Shown: piece after piece, positions 21,762 to 35,059 of the stretch | How positions within the stretch are numbered: position 1 is the first letter of the stretch | Layout of the letters: each line of letters opens with the position of its first letter | NCBI GenBank assembly: GCA_013399875.1 | Contig: VXAZ01001670.1 | Coordinates: 2,582,108 to 2,646,107, forward strand | Reading direction: 5' to 3' | DNA length: 64,000 bases | DNA from: Gymnorhina tibicen | Lineage: Eukaryota; Chordata; Aves; Passeriformes; Artamidae | The notes under the pieces: model-generated | What the model was told of the DNA's origin: nothing | The model's input: only the letters and a program-made list of their open reading frames with translations | Databases searched by the model: none | Position numbers and translations under genes: made by a program

Positions 21762-24700
21762 CTCCAGGAGCAAACATGGCTAAAACCAAGAACTGCATGG
21801 GGCTGGCTGCAGGCTGGGTGGCTCAGGGAAATCTCCTGACTTAGCTCCAGTAGCAAAAACACTCCATTTTGGCCCATTTCCCCCTTTAGAAACATCCTGT
21901 GGCACTGGTGTCCTACCCTTAGCCCTTTTATCTGAACATTTCATGGCACTGAGTGTATTTTTCCTCCTGGTGGCTATATGGAAATGCGAGGATCCACCAC
22001 ACATTTTAACATGGCTGCAAGGGTTTGCTCAGCACAATCCACCCTGAGGGACCCAATTTCCTGACAGCGCAGCCCCTCTGTAGCACGCAGGGCTCTTCTG
22101 GTGCAGCTGGCTCCAGAAATGGAGTAGCCAAAGGCATCGGTGAGGTGAGAGGTGTTGAGTTCAGGCCTTGCAAGGCACCGCCAGCAGCACAAGCAACCCT
22201 TGAAGGATCCATTAGCTTGCTGCATCACTACACTTCCTCTGAACTCTGCAAACCTGTGCGGCACTTCCTTTCCAGGAAGCACACTGCAGGATTCCCACTC
22301 TCCCAAGGAAACCACACTCCTCTGCTGGTGAGCAGGTCTCAGAGACTGCCTGGCCTGTCCTGCTCTGCAGGCTGCTGGATGGAGGGAGCTTCTTCCTCAG
22401 AGAAAAATATCCTTGTTCTATTATTGGACAAATCAGGTGAATTCCTTCCTTTTATATCTAGCAAGGCCAGCATCTGGGAGGCAATTGGGAAGGTGGTGGG
22501 GCTGTTGGCAGAAGGTGATGAGGGAAGCTGAGTGTCCTGGGGGGAGCTGGACAGTCAGTGCAAAACTGTCCAGAATGTGGCTATGACAAAGGCTGTTCCT
22601 AGATCCACAGGAGAGAGGTTTTGAGTGCACCTTGGTTTGCCCAGAGCTGGGCTTTTATTAACAGCTGATGAAGACACCCCAGGAGAGAGAAACAGCATGG
22701 GATAGGGTTGGGACACTTGGCCCTTCTGAGCAGGACTAAGAGAGCATCAGTTTTCCTGCCTTGTCCAAACACACTCTTTGCCCTTGAAATGGCCATGATG
22801 TTAATGAATTCCTGCCACTTACGAGCGAGTAAGCGTCTGTAAGTGAGACAAGTGTCCCTTGGTGGGAAGATGGGCAGGGCTTTCACAATGCTTCTCTGGG
22901 CTGGACTGGACCCATGATGTCTCCTCATAGGTAGTGAGAGCCCCCTGCCATTTCTCTGGTCAGAGATGTGATCCCCCAACCCAGAGCAGCAGAAACCACC
23001 AGTATGGCTCCACCAGCATCTGCTCACAGCTCTGTGGGAACTGCCCTGGGCACCTGCGGCAGGCACAACATGGGGAGCTGATTTCCTGCTGCCACTGCCC
23101 AGTCTCCCCCCCGCTATGAGGGGGAGCTTCAGGAGCCAGTCTCCTAATCTCTGTGCTTGACTTAGGTGACTAAATTTACACTATGAATAACATCCCCTGA
23201 CTTTCTGTCTGGGATCATTTAGTTTTCTTTGATCTTAATCACAGGAGCTGTGAAATCACTGTCAGTGGCACTGGAAAAACTCACCAGTGCTAGGCTACTG
23301 CCATACCAGCAGCTTGATGGAGAAAGGGTATTTCCAGAGGTTTTTGGGGAAGGACAGAGCCAACCAGTCCTGTGTTTGTCCCTTGTGAATTACAGCAGGC
23401 AATGCTGAAGGGAGACCTGTTGTCCCAGGACAGAGTGGCTGCAGGGACTCTGGAGCCTGGGCTTAGTGTGATCTCGGCTGTGGAAAAATGGTTTGAAAGT
23501 AGCAAGATGCAGATCAGCAAGAACAAATGCAAATATAAAGCAAAGGGAGCTGTAGGTAGAAGATCTGGGGAATAACCAGCGGGGCAGCAGAATAGCAGGG
23601 AAAACTCCAGGGGTTGCAGAGCATTGAAAACTGAAGCTTTTCCAGCAGCAAAGGGGTCAAATATTGACCTGGGATTCTGGGGCAAGGCAGAGGAGATGAC
23701 TGCCTTGTGCTGCCTGTGCAGGGCCAGGACCCATTCAGAGTCCCAGGCCAAGAAGTGGAGTAGTCTGGAAGAAAAACAATACAAAGGATAAACACAGAAA
23801 TATTGCTAAGAGAAAGGAGTGAAGAAAGTTGGCCCATTTAGCCTAGAAAAGAGAAGTCTTGGGGGTGGGAAGTGGGTGGTGAGCAAGGAACAGTCTTTCA
23901 TATGTTGTAATGGAAAGGGTGGTCAGTTGCTTTTTGTGCAGCCAAAGCAGGGTGAGAAGCAACAGGTTCCAACTGCAGCAGGAAAGGTGGAGGTCTGACA
24001 CTCGAAGCAAGATGAAGTTAGGAAGACCTTGGGATGAGCAATTCAGGAAAGTTCTTCAAGCCCCTTTATATGAAGTGGCTGGGAAGAAACCTCTCTCAAA
24101 AGAAGTCCAGGTTGAATCCTGCCTCTGTGGGATGGATTATGTTATGAGTTATGTTCCCAGAGTTTCAATAAGGAAAAAATTAAAAAAAAAAAAAAAAAAG
24201 CTACTAGTATGGGTTCCTCAGAATCAAGAGAGCACATCGGGTATTTTTCAGCCAGCACCTTTGCTTCAAAGCCTCTTTCCCTATGTCTCAGCTGTGCAAC
24301 CAGCTTCCTCAGCACAGGTGGGTGCTGGAATTTCCTTGTAAACCTGCTGCTCCAGAGCTCTAGCCTGCTGCAGGCTTATGACAGCAACATTCAAAACTGC
24401 ATCTCACCCCATCCATCTCACTCATCTTGTTTGCACAGCCATTCAGTGCATAGTGCTATTTAAAAATCCAGCCTAGACCAGTTACCAACTTCAGCCTCCT
24501 GTAAACCACCGAGGTTGTTTCTGCTTCACATGTAGCTTTTTATGCAAATAATTTCTTACAATATTTGGACAACTGCAACAACTTGCTTATAATTCCCCAC
24601 ATAAGTTTGAAGACTTTTGCACAGAAATCAGTGCTGAGAAAAGATGTTAAGCAAATGGCTGTGTTGAACAATATCCCTGCTCTCTACCAGCCGCTTTTCC

Positions 24701-27700
24701 CATGTCCCGCTCTGCCAGCACATGTTGTCCTGTCTGCGACGTGTGCAGCTTCCCCAGTCTCTGTCATCAGGGCTATTTCATCTTGACTGAGCTCAGTGTG
24801 TGAGTGAGGTTGTGCCAGGAGAGCTGAAGCATAGTCCCACCAAATTCATCCCACTTGGCGCAGAGCAAACACCAACATTTCAGTTCTTACTCGGTGCAAC
24901 CAGCCAATGTACAGGAAACAGGTACTTTACACCCCAAATGTATGATAAATGACAAGGGCTGTAACTCAAGCACTCAAAATTATGGAAATCCCATAACTGA
25001 ACCCCTGCAGCACACTACATTTACACCCTCACGCTGTGTAACATGCTGTGCTCTGTAGCTGCATGATCCACTAGGGTTTATTCCCTGGGATGGCTGTGTT
25101 ACCTTCATCTTGTCCTGCAGTCAGCCTGCTCCAACATCCTGCTTTTCCGTTTCTTCACAGACTCTTTCTAATGCTCATCACTTCAGCATTGAATGAGTGT
25201 TTCAGGGTTATTAATGAAGCTGTTTTCTCAGCCACCTTTTCAGGTCCGGAGTGGGGGATGAGGGGATGGAGTTATACCTATTTAACAGGTGCAAAATAAG
25301 AGACAAAAAGAGATTTAGGTCATAAGTACTCATTCATTTTGGATACACATTTTGAACCAACTAGGATCTAAGTTTTTTGGTGATTTTGGCACTATATAGC
25401 ACTTAATTTAGCCAAACCCCAGATCCTGATGTCTGGACTGCATCTGCAAACCTTTAGCACTTCTGTAAAGCAGCTCTGGGAAATGAGGAAGACGCGGCTG
25501 CTCCTGTGAAAGCTCTTGCTTATGTGGCTCACCGACTCGCAGAGTAACTTCGAGGCAGGGGTAGGCACAGATCCAGCTCTCCAGGGAGGCATCAGCTGTC
25601 TACCCAGAAGAACCTCCTTTCTTTCTGCAGTCTCTTGCTTCACCAACTTGATAGGAGTTTCCCAGCCCTGCTAAGAAAGGAGGCAGCCTAGCTGTCCATC
25701 TTATTGCTCCCTCCAGCCAAGGTCCAGCCTGGGTGCTGAAGAGGTGGCAATCCAGGGCAAACTGCAGGAAATTATTGTATGCACAAGACAGCTGAAGCTA
25801 GGCTGCCCAGGCAAATCCATTTCTGGCAATTCCTAGGTCTTTGGTACTTGGCTTTGCCGCTTTTATGTGGGTTTTTTTGAATGTCACTAGTAATGCATTT
25901 TTGTGTCCATATTTTAAAAGAAGGAAACTGTAGAAAGAAAACGCCAAATGTTTTAACTTTCCAGATATGGACACGGAGCTCCAGGTAGATGGGGTCCATA
26001 TGACCCCACTGGAGAGGAAGAGCAAGCCTGGCTAGAGCTCCCAGCTGAAGGGTTGACAGGAGGTTGCCAGGGTCAGACCTCCTGCACATACGGGAGTTTC
26101 GGTCTCAAGACAGATTATTAGAGTTCACCCCAGGCTATTTTGAAGGGATGAACCACATTCTCCTTCCCCTGTCCTGTACAGATCAACGGGTTGTGTCTTT
26201 AGCTGAGCAACCTCTAATCTGTTCCTGGCAAGGACTTAGCAGCTCATGAGCAAGTACTCAGATGTACACTCACAAGAGTCTCCAGGTCAGCAGATCCCAA
26301 ACCCTGGTAGAGTACATCCATTCAAGGCCAAACTTTCTCTCACTGCTGTCTTCACAGGCTTTGTCTACCTTCTGGGATCAGTCAAAAATGGACCAGATCA
26401 CCCAGCCACGCTTGGGACACTGAAAAGGTTCAGCTATCAGACGCCCCCCAGTCTACCAGGGTTTCTTTGCTTCCGCTGCCTGGGCTGAGTCCACCAGTTG
26501 AACTATCCAAGCGCATGGACGGGGTGTGCGGAGGGTGCAGATGTTGTCTGACGGTTTGACTCATCTCAGTGGCAGTCTCGTTCGGTGATGACGGGGAAGG
26601 CCCAAAGAGGAAGGGCAGTGACCCGTTTAACCAGAAGGGCTGATCCACCCAGGGGTAGACTTACCGGTGATGGCAAGGGGCCATGGCCTCAGCTTCCTTC
26701 GTGCTTTCCAGTGTGTGCATTTCCGGGCCATACAAGAGCAGGAGAGGCACACGTGGCTGTTCAGCCCGACCATGGTAGCAGCGGGACTCAACCTTGGGCC
26801 TCTGCTACTGCTGCAGTGAATCAAACTGCAATGACCAAGCAGCAAAAGTTGTGCTCCCAGGGGATGAACAATGCCTGATGGAGGATTTGATGTTCACAGG
26901 GCATTGGTTGAAGCCATGATCCATGGCATGGGGGTGGATGGTGAATGCATCAATTGTCTCTTAAATTAAGACATGACTCTTGAGTGTATTACGTTGCTGC
27001 TTTATGACTCCATTCAGAGGAAAATGTTCTTCAATACCACCCATCACCACAAAAGATGTTCAAGACTCCCAAGGATTGAGTACAGCTTATTTAGGGCATG
27101 TTCTTGCACATAGACTCTGAGACACCCACCTCGGCAGGAGATGGCTGTGAACAACACTCATGCTAGTACTGTACTTCCACCCCAATGGGATCTGCTTCAC
27201 TTTTGGATTACTAGGGTGCATACACTGGTTTTCCCTTCTCTCCACCCCATTTGGTGGGAACAAGAGTTTCCCAAATCCTTCAGCTTGTGCAGCATGGTTG
27301 GAGGAGGTGTTCAGCACAAGCAGCTGCGCTGACAGGCTCACATGCAGTGAGCTTGTGCCCAGGCATGTGTGGTGCTTGTACAAGCAGTGCTGGAGTCCAG
27401 CACGTCGGAGGCAGCGTGGGGGAGGACAGGCAGCGTGAGGCAGAGTGGCTGTGAAGGAGAGGACAGGGGAGCTATGCAGAAGGTACACTTGGTGCCTGTG
27501 CAAGTAGCACTGAATGGCAGAGCCACACTGGCATAGTTATCAAAACACGCAAATGGGTATAAGCCCCATCAGCCTGGACAATGCACTGGCATGTGCTATC
27601 ACACCTGGCACACAAGACAGCTCTTGCCTGATGCCAGCTCTCTGGGAGACAACCCAGAGTCCCAGAGCAGGCTGTTGGGGAAGGCAGCAGCAGGGCTGAG

Positions 27701-28571
27701 CCCCTGACCCAAACCTGGTCCATCCCCCAGAGCTCCCAGCCAGGGCTCTTCAATGCCTTTTTGAGAAAAACACAAGGAAGGAGGCCCATGGTCCAAAGCC
27801 CAAACACCAAGGGAGGACTTGCTTAGTGCTGGCTATTTCAGAGGGCTTGTAAAGTCCCACAAGTTTCCCCAGGGGGCTGGGAGCAGCAGATGGAGGGAGG
27901 GAGAGGGAGTGGTTTCAGATGATCATCAGTCCTGTGCTTTCCACACTTGCATTTTGGTACTCTGGCAAGAGAGAGGTAATCTGTAGTCAGCCTCCTGGGA
28001 CATGGCTGGCTGTTTTTCCTACAGCTTTATCTGTGGCTGCCAACACCAGTGCCCAGACACAGGTGACCTGCAGCCTCCCATGGCACCTCATCCCTCATGG
28101 TGCTTTGGAGGTGGGACGAGGGAGAAGTGCTACACTCTAAGCCATGCCAGCAGTGATGGTGCAAGGCCCTGACTTGAAGACTTGGTCCTCCTGGTGTCAC
28201 TAATAGTGCCAAAATTGGTTTCAAATAAGGTTTTCCTTGCCACCATTCTTTACCCTAACGCCAAAGTAGATGTCCAAGAATCATGCCATCTTTCATCTTA
28301 TTTAAGCCAAACTTTTTTACTTCAGTTTTGGGTATCCTTGTTTTTCATATCAATACCTGATTCTTTGTGAGCCCTCTGAAACTGCTGGCCAGCAGGGCAT
28401 CTTGTCCACCTGCACAAACCAGTTTGCTGGCTCTGTGAGAAGTGTGTCAGTTTACCAGTGCGAAATGAGTTGTCTTTCCATTTCTTTGAACATCTTGTGA
28501 GGGGGTGAGCAGAGGAACAGACTTATCTCTAAGCCAGGAATTGCTCTGCACATCTCTATCATGTGGCATTT

Positions 28572-28613
28572 CACTAGTTTCCACTCTAAACTAGTGGGAC
28601 TTTTAGTCCCACT
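28572..28613. other. Two overlapping inverted repeats (alternative hairpins)
   Basis: CACTAGTTT (28572-28580) pairs perfectly with AAACTAGTG (28588-28596) across a 7-base loop. AGTGGGAC (28593-28600) pairs perfectly with GTCCCACT (28606-28613) across a 5-base loop. The two stems share 28593-28596, so they exclude each other. Confidence 0.7.
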
Positions 28614-31600
28614 TTAGGGAAATTTTCCTGCAGCCATAATTTAGGTCAGCACCCATCTTTGGATGTCTCCTGATTTCACAACAGGGAAAACAGAAGCAAA
28701 CACAGCAGCCCAGGGAAGCTTCCCCCCATCTACCATGGCATTACAGTTATAGAGGATGTGCTCTTCTTCATCCCATTCCTCATGCAGCTTTCCTCCTTTC
28801 CCCATTGCTGCACAGTGAGAGGGACCCACCAGCTAGCTTTATCTTGAATTTCGAGCACAGCCTTGAACCCTTTGGCAGTCTCATCTAAACCTCCCAGGTG
28901 CCAGCTGGCACTTAGGCACACTCCAGAGCATGGCTGGGAGAAATGCTGAGGTGCTGCTACCCCAGCATGCAAACTCAGCTGCCGAGCAGCACGGGACCTT
29001 GCAGCCACAGCAGATGGTTGCAATCAGGTAAAGAAATGTGCTGCTCCAAAGCCCTGCCTGAATGAGGCTCCATGTCACACAGGGGACGCTGGCAGCTTGC
29101 ATTGCTCCTAAAACTTGTGCACATGATCCAGCGATCTGCAGGTATTCAACAGACAGTGGAACAGTGCCTGCATCCACTTTGCAGACACAGAGAACACCTT
29201 GCACCTGCAGCTCAGAGAGTTAGTTTGGACCAGTGAGTTTGGCTTTGCCAGCCTGTTACACTGGCTGCATGGGGTGCCATCATGCTGCCCAGCCATACAG
29301 CAGTGCCAGCATGCACCAGCACATGACTACCTTAGCCACTCATTCATTATGTGCTGGCTGGAGCTAGAGAGTGAATCAGGTCAATGCCTCCAGGGAAAGT
29401 CTGCACAGAAGAAAAGGGATGCCTCACTCGGCAAACACCTGCATAATGCAGCAGTGCCTCTGCTTGGCACCCACAGAGTTTGCCTCTGTCACAGAAGTCA
29501 GTAGCCCACGTACTGAGAGGCACCTGCCAATGCCCACACGTTAGCTCTAGTGCAAACCCCTTCTTGCTGCTTATGTGGTCACCAAGTGTTCAGCATCACC
29601 TTGAGATGAGCTGTCAGTAGCCATTTTATCCTCAACAAGAAACTACATTAGCCTGCTAGTGGCTCCACTGGATTTGGGAGCCCGCAAGCCTGCAGCACAG
29701 CCTTGCTGCCCAGGTCTTTCTGACAACCTCATGACATTTCAGCACCAGCAGGTGTCCAGCAAATCCAACCAGCCCAGATGATGCTGCTGGAATTGGGGCC
29801 ATGGCAAAACAGAGGCAGGAACTGCAGTGTCAGGAGTCAGGACTTCCCCTGACAGTGTCAGAGATGACAACTCAGCAAGTTCATTCTGCAGAAACTAGAT
29901 AACATCAGCACAAGGTGGTGGTTACTGGCAAACGATCCTGTTCCTGAAGCTTCATCTGAGACGTGACAGGCTGCAGTGAAACCTCATTGTCAAACAGACC
30001 CAAACTCTGCTTTTGCTGAAACCCATGTGGGCTTCTGGAAGTAGCTTCATGCCGGTATCTCCTAGGAGCCAGGGCTGGAAAAGTGCATCACCTTGCTAAC
30101 ACAGGGCCTTTTTGTCTAGCAGAGTCCCTTGAACTAGACAGGGATGCGGAACTGTCAGTCTTACCCACAGTGACCCACCTCCTGCCTTCACCACCAAATT
30201 AGCCCATCACTTTAGCTAATAGAGAATAACTTCTTGCTCACCCTGACAGACAAAACCAAAGGCTCGGGGTCGTTAAGCTCTCTCACCCCACAACCACACA
30301 CTGCATCTTCAGCCCAAACTCAGCCCCAGGTAATGCACGGGCTGCAAAGCCTGGTTCTGGCCTTTGTGAGCTGCTCTGTGTCTCCCTGCCAGCCTCAGCC
30401 CCATCTCCTTCACCACCTTCTCCCCACGCGTGTGGTGAGGAGCTGAAATATGCCTGTGCTGGGCAGGAGACCCAGCTCAGTGCAGGCAGAGCCACTGAGG
30501 CTGTCACAGGAGCTGAGGCTTGGGGAAGCATCACAGGCACTGGCTGTGCCTGGAATTACAACCCAGTTGCAGTGGAGGAGTCAGCCCGAGCTGACAGGTG
30601 CTCCCAGGCTTCTGTTCCTGGGGATTCAGATGCAGAGAAAAGGCAAACTCCAGCCATGATGTCATGGGTGCCAGCCCTTCCTGGTGGCCGTGACCAGCAA
30701 GACCTCCTGGCTGTAGGGAAGGATCTTTTCCTCACATGGAAAGTGTTGGTGGCAGAGCTGCTGACAGTGAGCTCCCTGCCCGTGGGGCTGGCTACACCTC
30801 TGACAGCAGCTGCCCTGCCTGCCTCCATCACCCACCTGGGAGATTACCCTGGCCACCCCACCAGCCCCATGGTGTGGTAAGACTCATGCCCCTAACCATG
30901 GACAAGTGACCTACCCTGCTCTGCCCACAGAGCAGTTTCCTGAGCCCAGCAGGAGTATAATGCCTCCATGCGAGCATGGGATGCACATGGATCCATTCCC
31001 TCGGCTTGTGCCCACCTCCCACCCTCTTGCCCCCATGCTTCAATCGCCAGCAACCAGTGATCACAAATAAGCAAAAAGTGCAAAGCCACGGGGAGCCAGG
31101 TGATGCTTCCAGGCTCAGGGAAGCAGCAGTTGGTTTTTCTCATTTCTCTGTGAGCATCCTGGCAGCACAGTTTTCCCTGGCTCCAGTCCTGAGCCTGGCC
31201 ATGGGCCGTGCTGGTGCCAGGACTGCTCAGCAGAGTCTGGCACCCATGGTAATCAAAGCAGTTTCCGTGACTCTTGGTAAATATCAAGGCTGGGGATTTT
31301 TGGGGCTTGTTTTCCAGCAAGTTGAGTAGAAGAACCAATAAGGACAAAGACAAATGAATACCTGTTGCCCTTGGCTCAAAATGAAACAAGAGAGACAGGT
31401 CACTGGCAAAGGTTAGTTAATACCACTTACCACAGCGTTACAGAGTTGCCTTCAGCCCCTGACAAGAAGGGCAGAGGAGGCAATTTTCCATAGACAAAGT
31501 GAGAACAATACTGTGAAAACTGCAAAGTAATGACCTCCAAGCATCCTCTGCCCATGACCAGCTACAAGCCAAGGGAGGGAGGGGCTGGATGCCCCTGTCC

Positions 31601-32360
31601 GCAGGACTGCACACACACCTCGCTTACAAGGGGATGGGGGCAGTGGGTTGGGAGAGGATGAGGAGGAAAGGAAGAGGGCTACAGTGAAGCTTCGGGAGAA
31701 TGATGGCCTGCTCAACCTCTTCAGGATGAGCTGATTGCAGGAGAGAGGGGTGAAGAGCTGGCAAGACACTTCTGGGGAAACCGAGTTCTTGCTGTCCATG
31801 GGCTCTGACACTTGTCAGGCGTCCAGCAAGAAGAAGAGGGTCAGGCATGCAGTGTGGAGCACTCACACCAAACTACTGTAGCTGGACTGCCAGCCCATTA
31901 TCCCCGCACTGCCTCAGGCCTGGTGATTTTCGGCACTCCTTCCTTAGGAGTGAAGAGGAAGGGTGGCTTTGCAGAGGAAACTGGGGTAGTCTGTGAGGGA
32001 CATCAGAGAGCTGTTACAAGCATCCTAAACAATGGAAAAGTAACGTGGCTCACTTGCCTGGGATTCAGGAAAAATACAGTATCACATTACTCTGGGGAGA
32101 GCTCTGGCTTGAACTAGTGAGTGTGAGAAGGAGCATGAGAGTTATGACCTGAATGTGGATCTCACAAAACAGAAGATGTGCATGTCCTGGAGGAGGTTGC
32201 TGGCACCCTGGAAATTCCTGCTGGTGGTCCTAGTTGTTGAGCCACCTCAGGTATCTCAAAGCAGAGAGGCCTGCAGGTGAAATGGCTGAGAAGCACCTGT
32301 ATTGCCAAGTGGGCTCACATGTTTAACAAGAACCATCTGACACCATGGGATGGCACCATG

Positions 32361-32786
32361 AACCATAGAATACAGAAAGGTTTGAATTGAATGAGATCTT
32401 TAAATGTCATCTTTAAATGTCATCTTTTGCATTTAAAAGTCCCTGCCATGCGCAGAGACTCCTTCCACTAGACCAGGTTGCTCAGAGCCCTATCCAACCT
32501 GGCCATGAAGACTTCCAGGGATGAGGCATTCATCACTTCCCTGGACAACCTGTTCCAGTGCCTCACCCCTCTCATTTAAAAAAGTTCTTATATACAATCC
32601 AAATCCTCTTTCAGTTTAAAACGGTTGCTCCTTGTCCTATCACCACAAGCCCTGGTCAAATGTCCCTCTCCAACTTATTCAAAGACCTTTAGGTACCTTT
32701 AGGTCCCCCCAGAGCCTCCTCTTCTCCTGGCTGAACAGCCCCAGCTCTCCCTGCCTTTCCTCATAGGAGAGGTGCTCCAGCCCCCT
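32361..32786 (-). mobile_element. CR1 LINE, 3'-terminal fragment
   Basis: On the plus strand this reads as the reverse complement of a CR1 3' end: CCATAGAAT, then a TTTGAATTG/GATCTTT block, CCTGCCATG, GACCAGGTTGCTCAGAGCC, CAGTTTAAAACGGTTGCTCC, CTCTTCTCCTGGCTGAACAG and AGGAGAGGTGCTCCAGCCCC. A 13-base unit (CTTTAAATGTCAT) is tandemly duplicated near 32397. The element stops at the gap at 32787. Typical 5'-truncated, non-autonomous copy. Confidence 0.9.
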
Positions 32787-32795
32787 NNNNNNNNN
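32787..32795. other. Assembly gap (9 N) with duplicated flanks
   Basis: The left flank ends TCATAGGAGAGGTGCTCCAG, and the right flank begins with an almost identical TCATGGGAGAGGTGCTCCAC. The join therefore may be an unresolved overlap rather than true adjacency. Confidence 0.9.
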
Positions 32796-32804
32796 TCCCT
32801 CATG

Positions 32805-33150
32805 GGAGAGGTGCTCCACCCCCCGGCCCGCTGCCGCGGGCCCGCTCCTTGCCCGCTCGGACCCGCTCTGAGAGCTGCCCGCCGGGCCGGGGGCGGTCAG
32901 TGCTCGGGGGGCTCTCCCAAGCCGCGGTGCAGGGCCGGCGCTCCGGGCCGCGCACCGGGCCGTGACCGAGCGGGAGCGGTGCCGGCCCCGTCCGGCCGCA
33001 CAGCCCAGCNGCGGCCGGCACTGGGGGGCAGAGGGAGAGGGACCGGCCGCCCCTGCCCGGTGCCCGCACGCTGCCGCATCCCGCCCGCCGACGGGCTCCT
33101 GCGTGCCTGTCTCCAGACACCGCGTCTGCGGGTTTGGGTGAGCACGGGAG
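32805..33150. promoter_or_regulatory. Orphan CpG island between BATF and JDP2
   Basis: Strongly GC- and CpG-rich DNA, with one ambiguous base at 33010, begins right after the gap and fades by about 33150. No coding exon was recognised. A possible plus-strand splice donor GTGAGC is at 33138-33143. It could be a promoter for an unknown transcript, an alternative promoter, or the result of a wrong join at the CR1 sequence. Confidence 0.5.
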
Positions 33151-35059
33151 AACCTCAGGCTGGAGCAGCCAGCGAGCCAGACTAGAGCTGTGTGCCAGCA
33201 GCGACTGCCGTCCTCAGGACTCCTGCGCCCAGGGCCAGCAACCGCGGCTCTTAAAACCAGCTACAGCCATCCACGGGAGGGATCCACGTGTGCGTGTGCG
33301 TGCGCCCACCAGGATGAGGGATGCAGCCCAGCGGCTGGCTGGACCGGGGACATGGAGCTGGCAGCAGCCCCACAACTACTAGGCTACCGGCTTCGGCACC
33401 ACCGGCACCGAGCCCTTCAGCTCTGCTCCAGTAGTGGTCCACAGTGCACCTAACACAGAATAGGATGGTGTGGGATGGCCAGGAGGTGGCTTCCTAGCCT
33501 TCGAGAACTGTTGGTTGACTTTTCCAAGCAAATCCACATTACCCGTCCGTGCATGAAGTGGACCCAAATGCGAGGACACTGCCACAGGTACAACCACTGT
33601 TTTTTAGGTTTCAGAGCATGTTCCAGCATGCAATAACACAGGCTGTGCCTGGCATCTGCCCTCTGCTCCTGCCCATGCCCAGGAGATGTCACTGTAATTT
33701 ACAAGCCTGTCCAGTGGACCACTTGTTCCACAGCAAAATTTTTAATTCTGAGAAGGTGGGGGCTGGGCTTTGAGAGAATAGACGCTACCAGACTCAAGAA
33801 CATCAAAGAGCCTGTCTCCTACACGAACCAGGATGGGTTTACAGCATAGCATGCTGCACAGAGATGCACCTTTTCCATTCAACACTCACAGGCTGCAGCT
33901 TAAAGGGGAAGAGGCCCAAATGCTCTGCTTTAACTTCATTGTGTCACAGCCCAACCAAGTCATCTGAAAAGAAATGCCCTAAACTTTTGAGTGTCAAATG
34001 CCTTGCTACTGACTGCAGTATAGCAGGTTGTTTGGGTGACAGAATCAGGGAGTGGTTTGGGTTAGGAAGGACATTAAAGATAATCTCATTCCAGCCCCTG
34101 GGCACTGCTAAGATTCAGCTCCTGCCCAAGCCTTGGCTGGAAGAGCTGAGCATTAAACTGATGTAGATAACATCACTCTTCGGCTGCTGCCTTTGCTAGC
34201 TGCTTGGTTTCAAAGGGCACCTTTTTTTTTTCTTCCAAGCCAGCTGTTTTCATAGCAGAAATGTTTACTGCAATGTGATTATTCACCAGGGAAAAGCCAT
34301 CGCCTGCATCCACTGCACTGCCAGTGCTGCTGGAAGGTGTGTAGCAGGTGAGTGAGAGGCCTCCTGAATGAAAATGAGCACACAGGCTCTCCAGGTGAGA
34401 AAAACGCACAAGATGCCTGTGGACAAGATGCCTGGATCACCTGGTATCCACAGGGAGCTCCCACTGACCACCAAAGAGGAAATGTATTACCATGTACACT
34501 TTGCAGAGGGAAATAAAGAGATGAGCTAAGAAGGCCCAGCACGTGGTCTGCGTCCTTTCAGCAGAGCTTGATGAAAGGCAGAGGTATCACGTTTTTCAAA
34601 GAATGAAGACTGGCTCCTGACAGCAGCTGAGGAATAGGTCAGATCTGAGCCACGAACTCCACAGTCTGGGCAGAAGGAAGCACAAAGGCATATAAAGGGA
34701 TCACCAGCACAAGGACATCGTGATAGCTCCCCTGTCTCTTTCTCATCCCTGAAATGAGCTCAAACTGCTGTATTTGGGAGTGAAACAAGAAGAACCAGTT
34801 AAGGATGAGATGGTATCCCTCTGCCTTTCCAACTGGCAAGCCATGCCTGCCTATCCTCTTTGGTGCAGCACTGAGCTACTTCTTGCTTGACAATAGTCAG
34901 AGCTGCCTCCAAGGTTCCCAGCTTTTCTAGGGTGAATTCTCCTGGCCCACAGCAGCTCTGGGATCTGCTCCACTGTCCTACTCAGCCAGGAACACACCGG
35001 GCCTGCTCAGCCCTGGCAAATACTGCCACAGTGATGACCCAGACAGAGCTACAAGAGGA
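33151..35059. other. Spacer downstream of JDP2
   Basis: No gene was recognised. It contains a short CR1 end at 34039 and otherwise unremarkable sequence with only short open frames. Confidence 0.55.
34039..34140 (-). mobile_element. CR1 LINE 3'-end fragment
   Basis: ACAGAATC, GGTTTGGGTTAGGAAGGACA and TTAAAGATAATCTCATTCCA match the reverse complement of a diverged CR1 3' terminus. About 100 bases remain. Confidence 0.7.

Larger units (their letters stand above)
20186..32360. other. BATF-JDP2 intergenic spacer, left part
   Basis: No gene was recognised in these 12 kb. Contents noted: an A/GA-rich run at 20235-20262, a tiny CR1 3' end at 20736, copy B of the 172-bp duplication, an 18-base A-run at 24182-24199, and a nested hairpin at 28572-28613. 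Open frames of up to about 170 codons overlap on opposite strands and carry no known domain. The region probably includes BATF upstream regulatory DNA, but nothing specific can be shown. Confidence 0.6.

Noticed and set aside
24140..24199. A processed pseudogene ending in the 18-base A-run
   Set aside because: No coding similarity was seen upstream and no target-site duplication was found.
32772..33185. A 137-codon frame in the orphan CpG island
   Set aside because: It starts in CR1 sequence, crosses the gap and an ambiguous base, and has Arg/Pro/Gly/Ala-rich composition with no domain.
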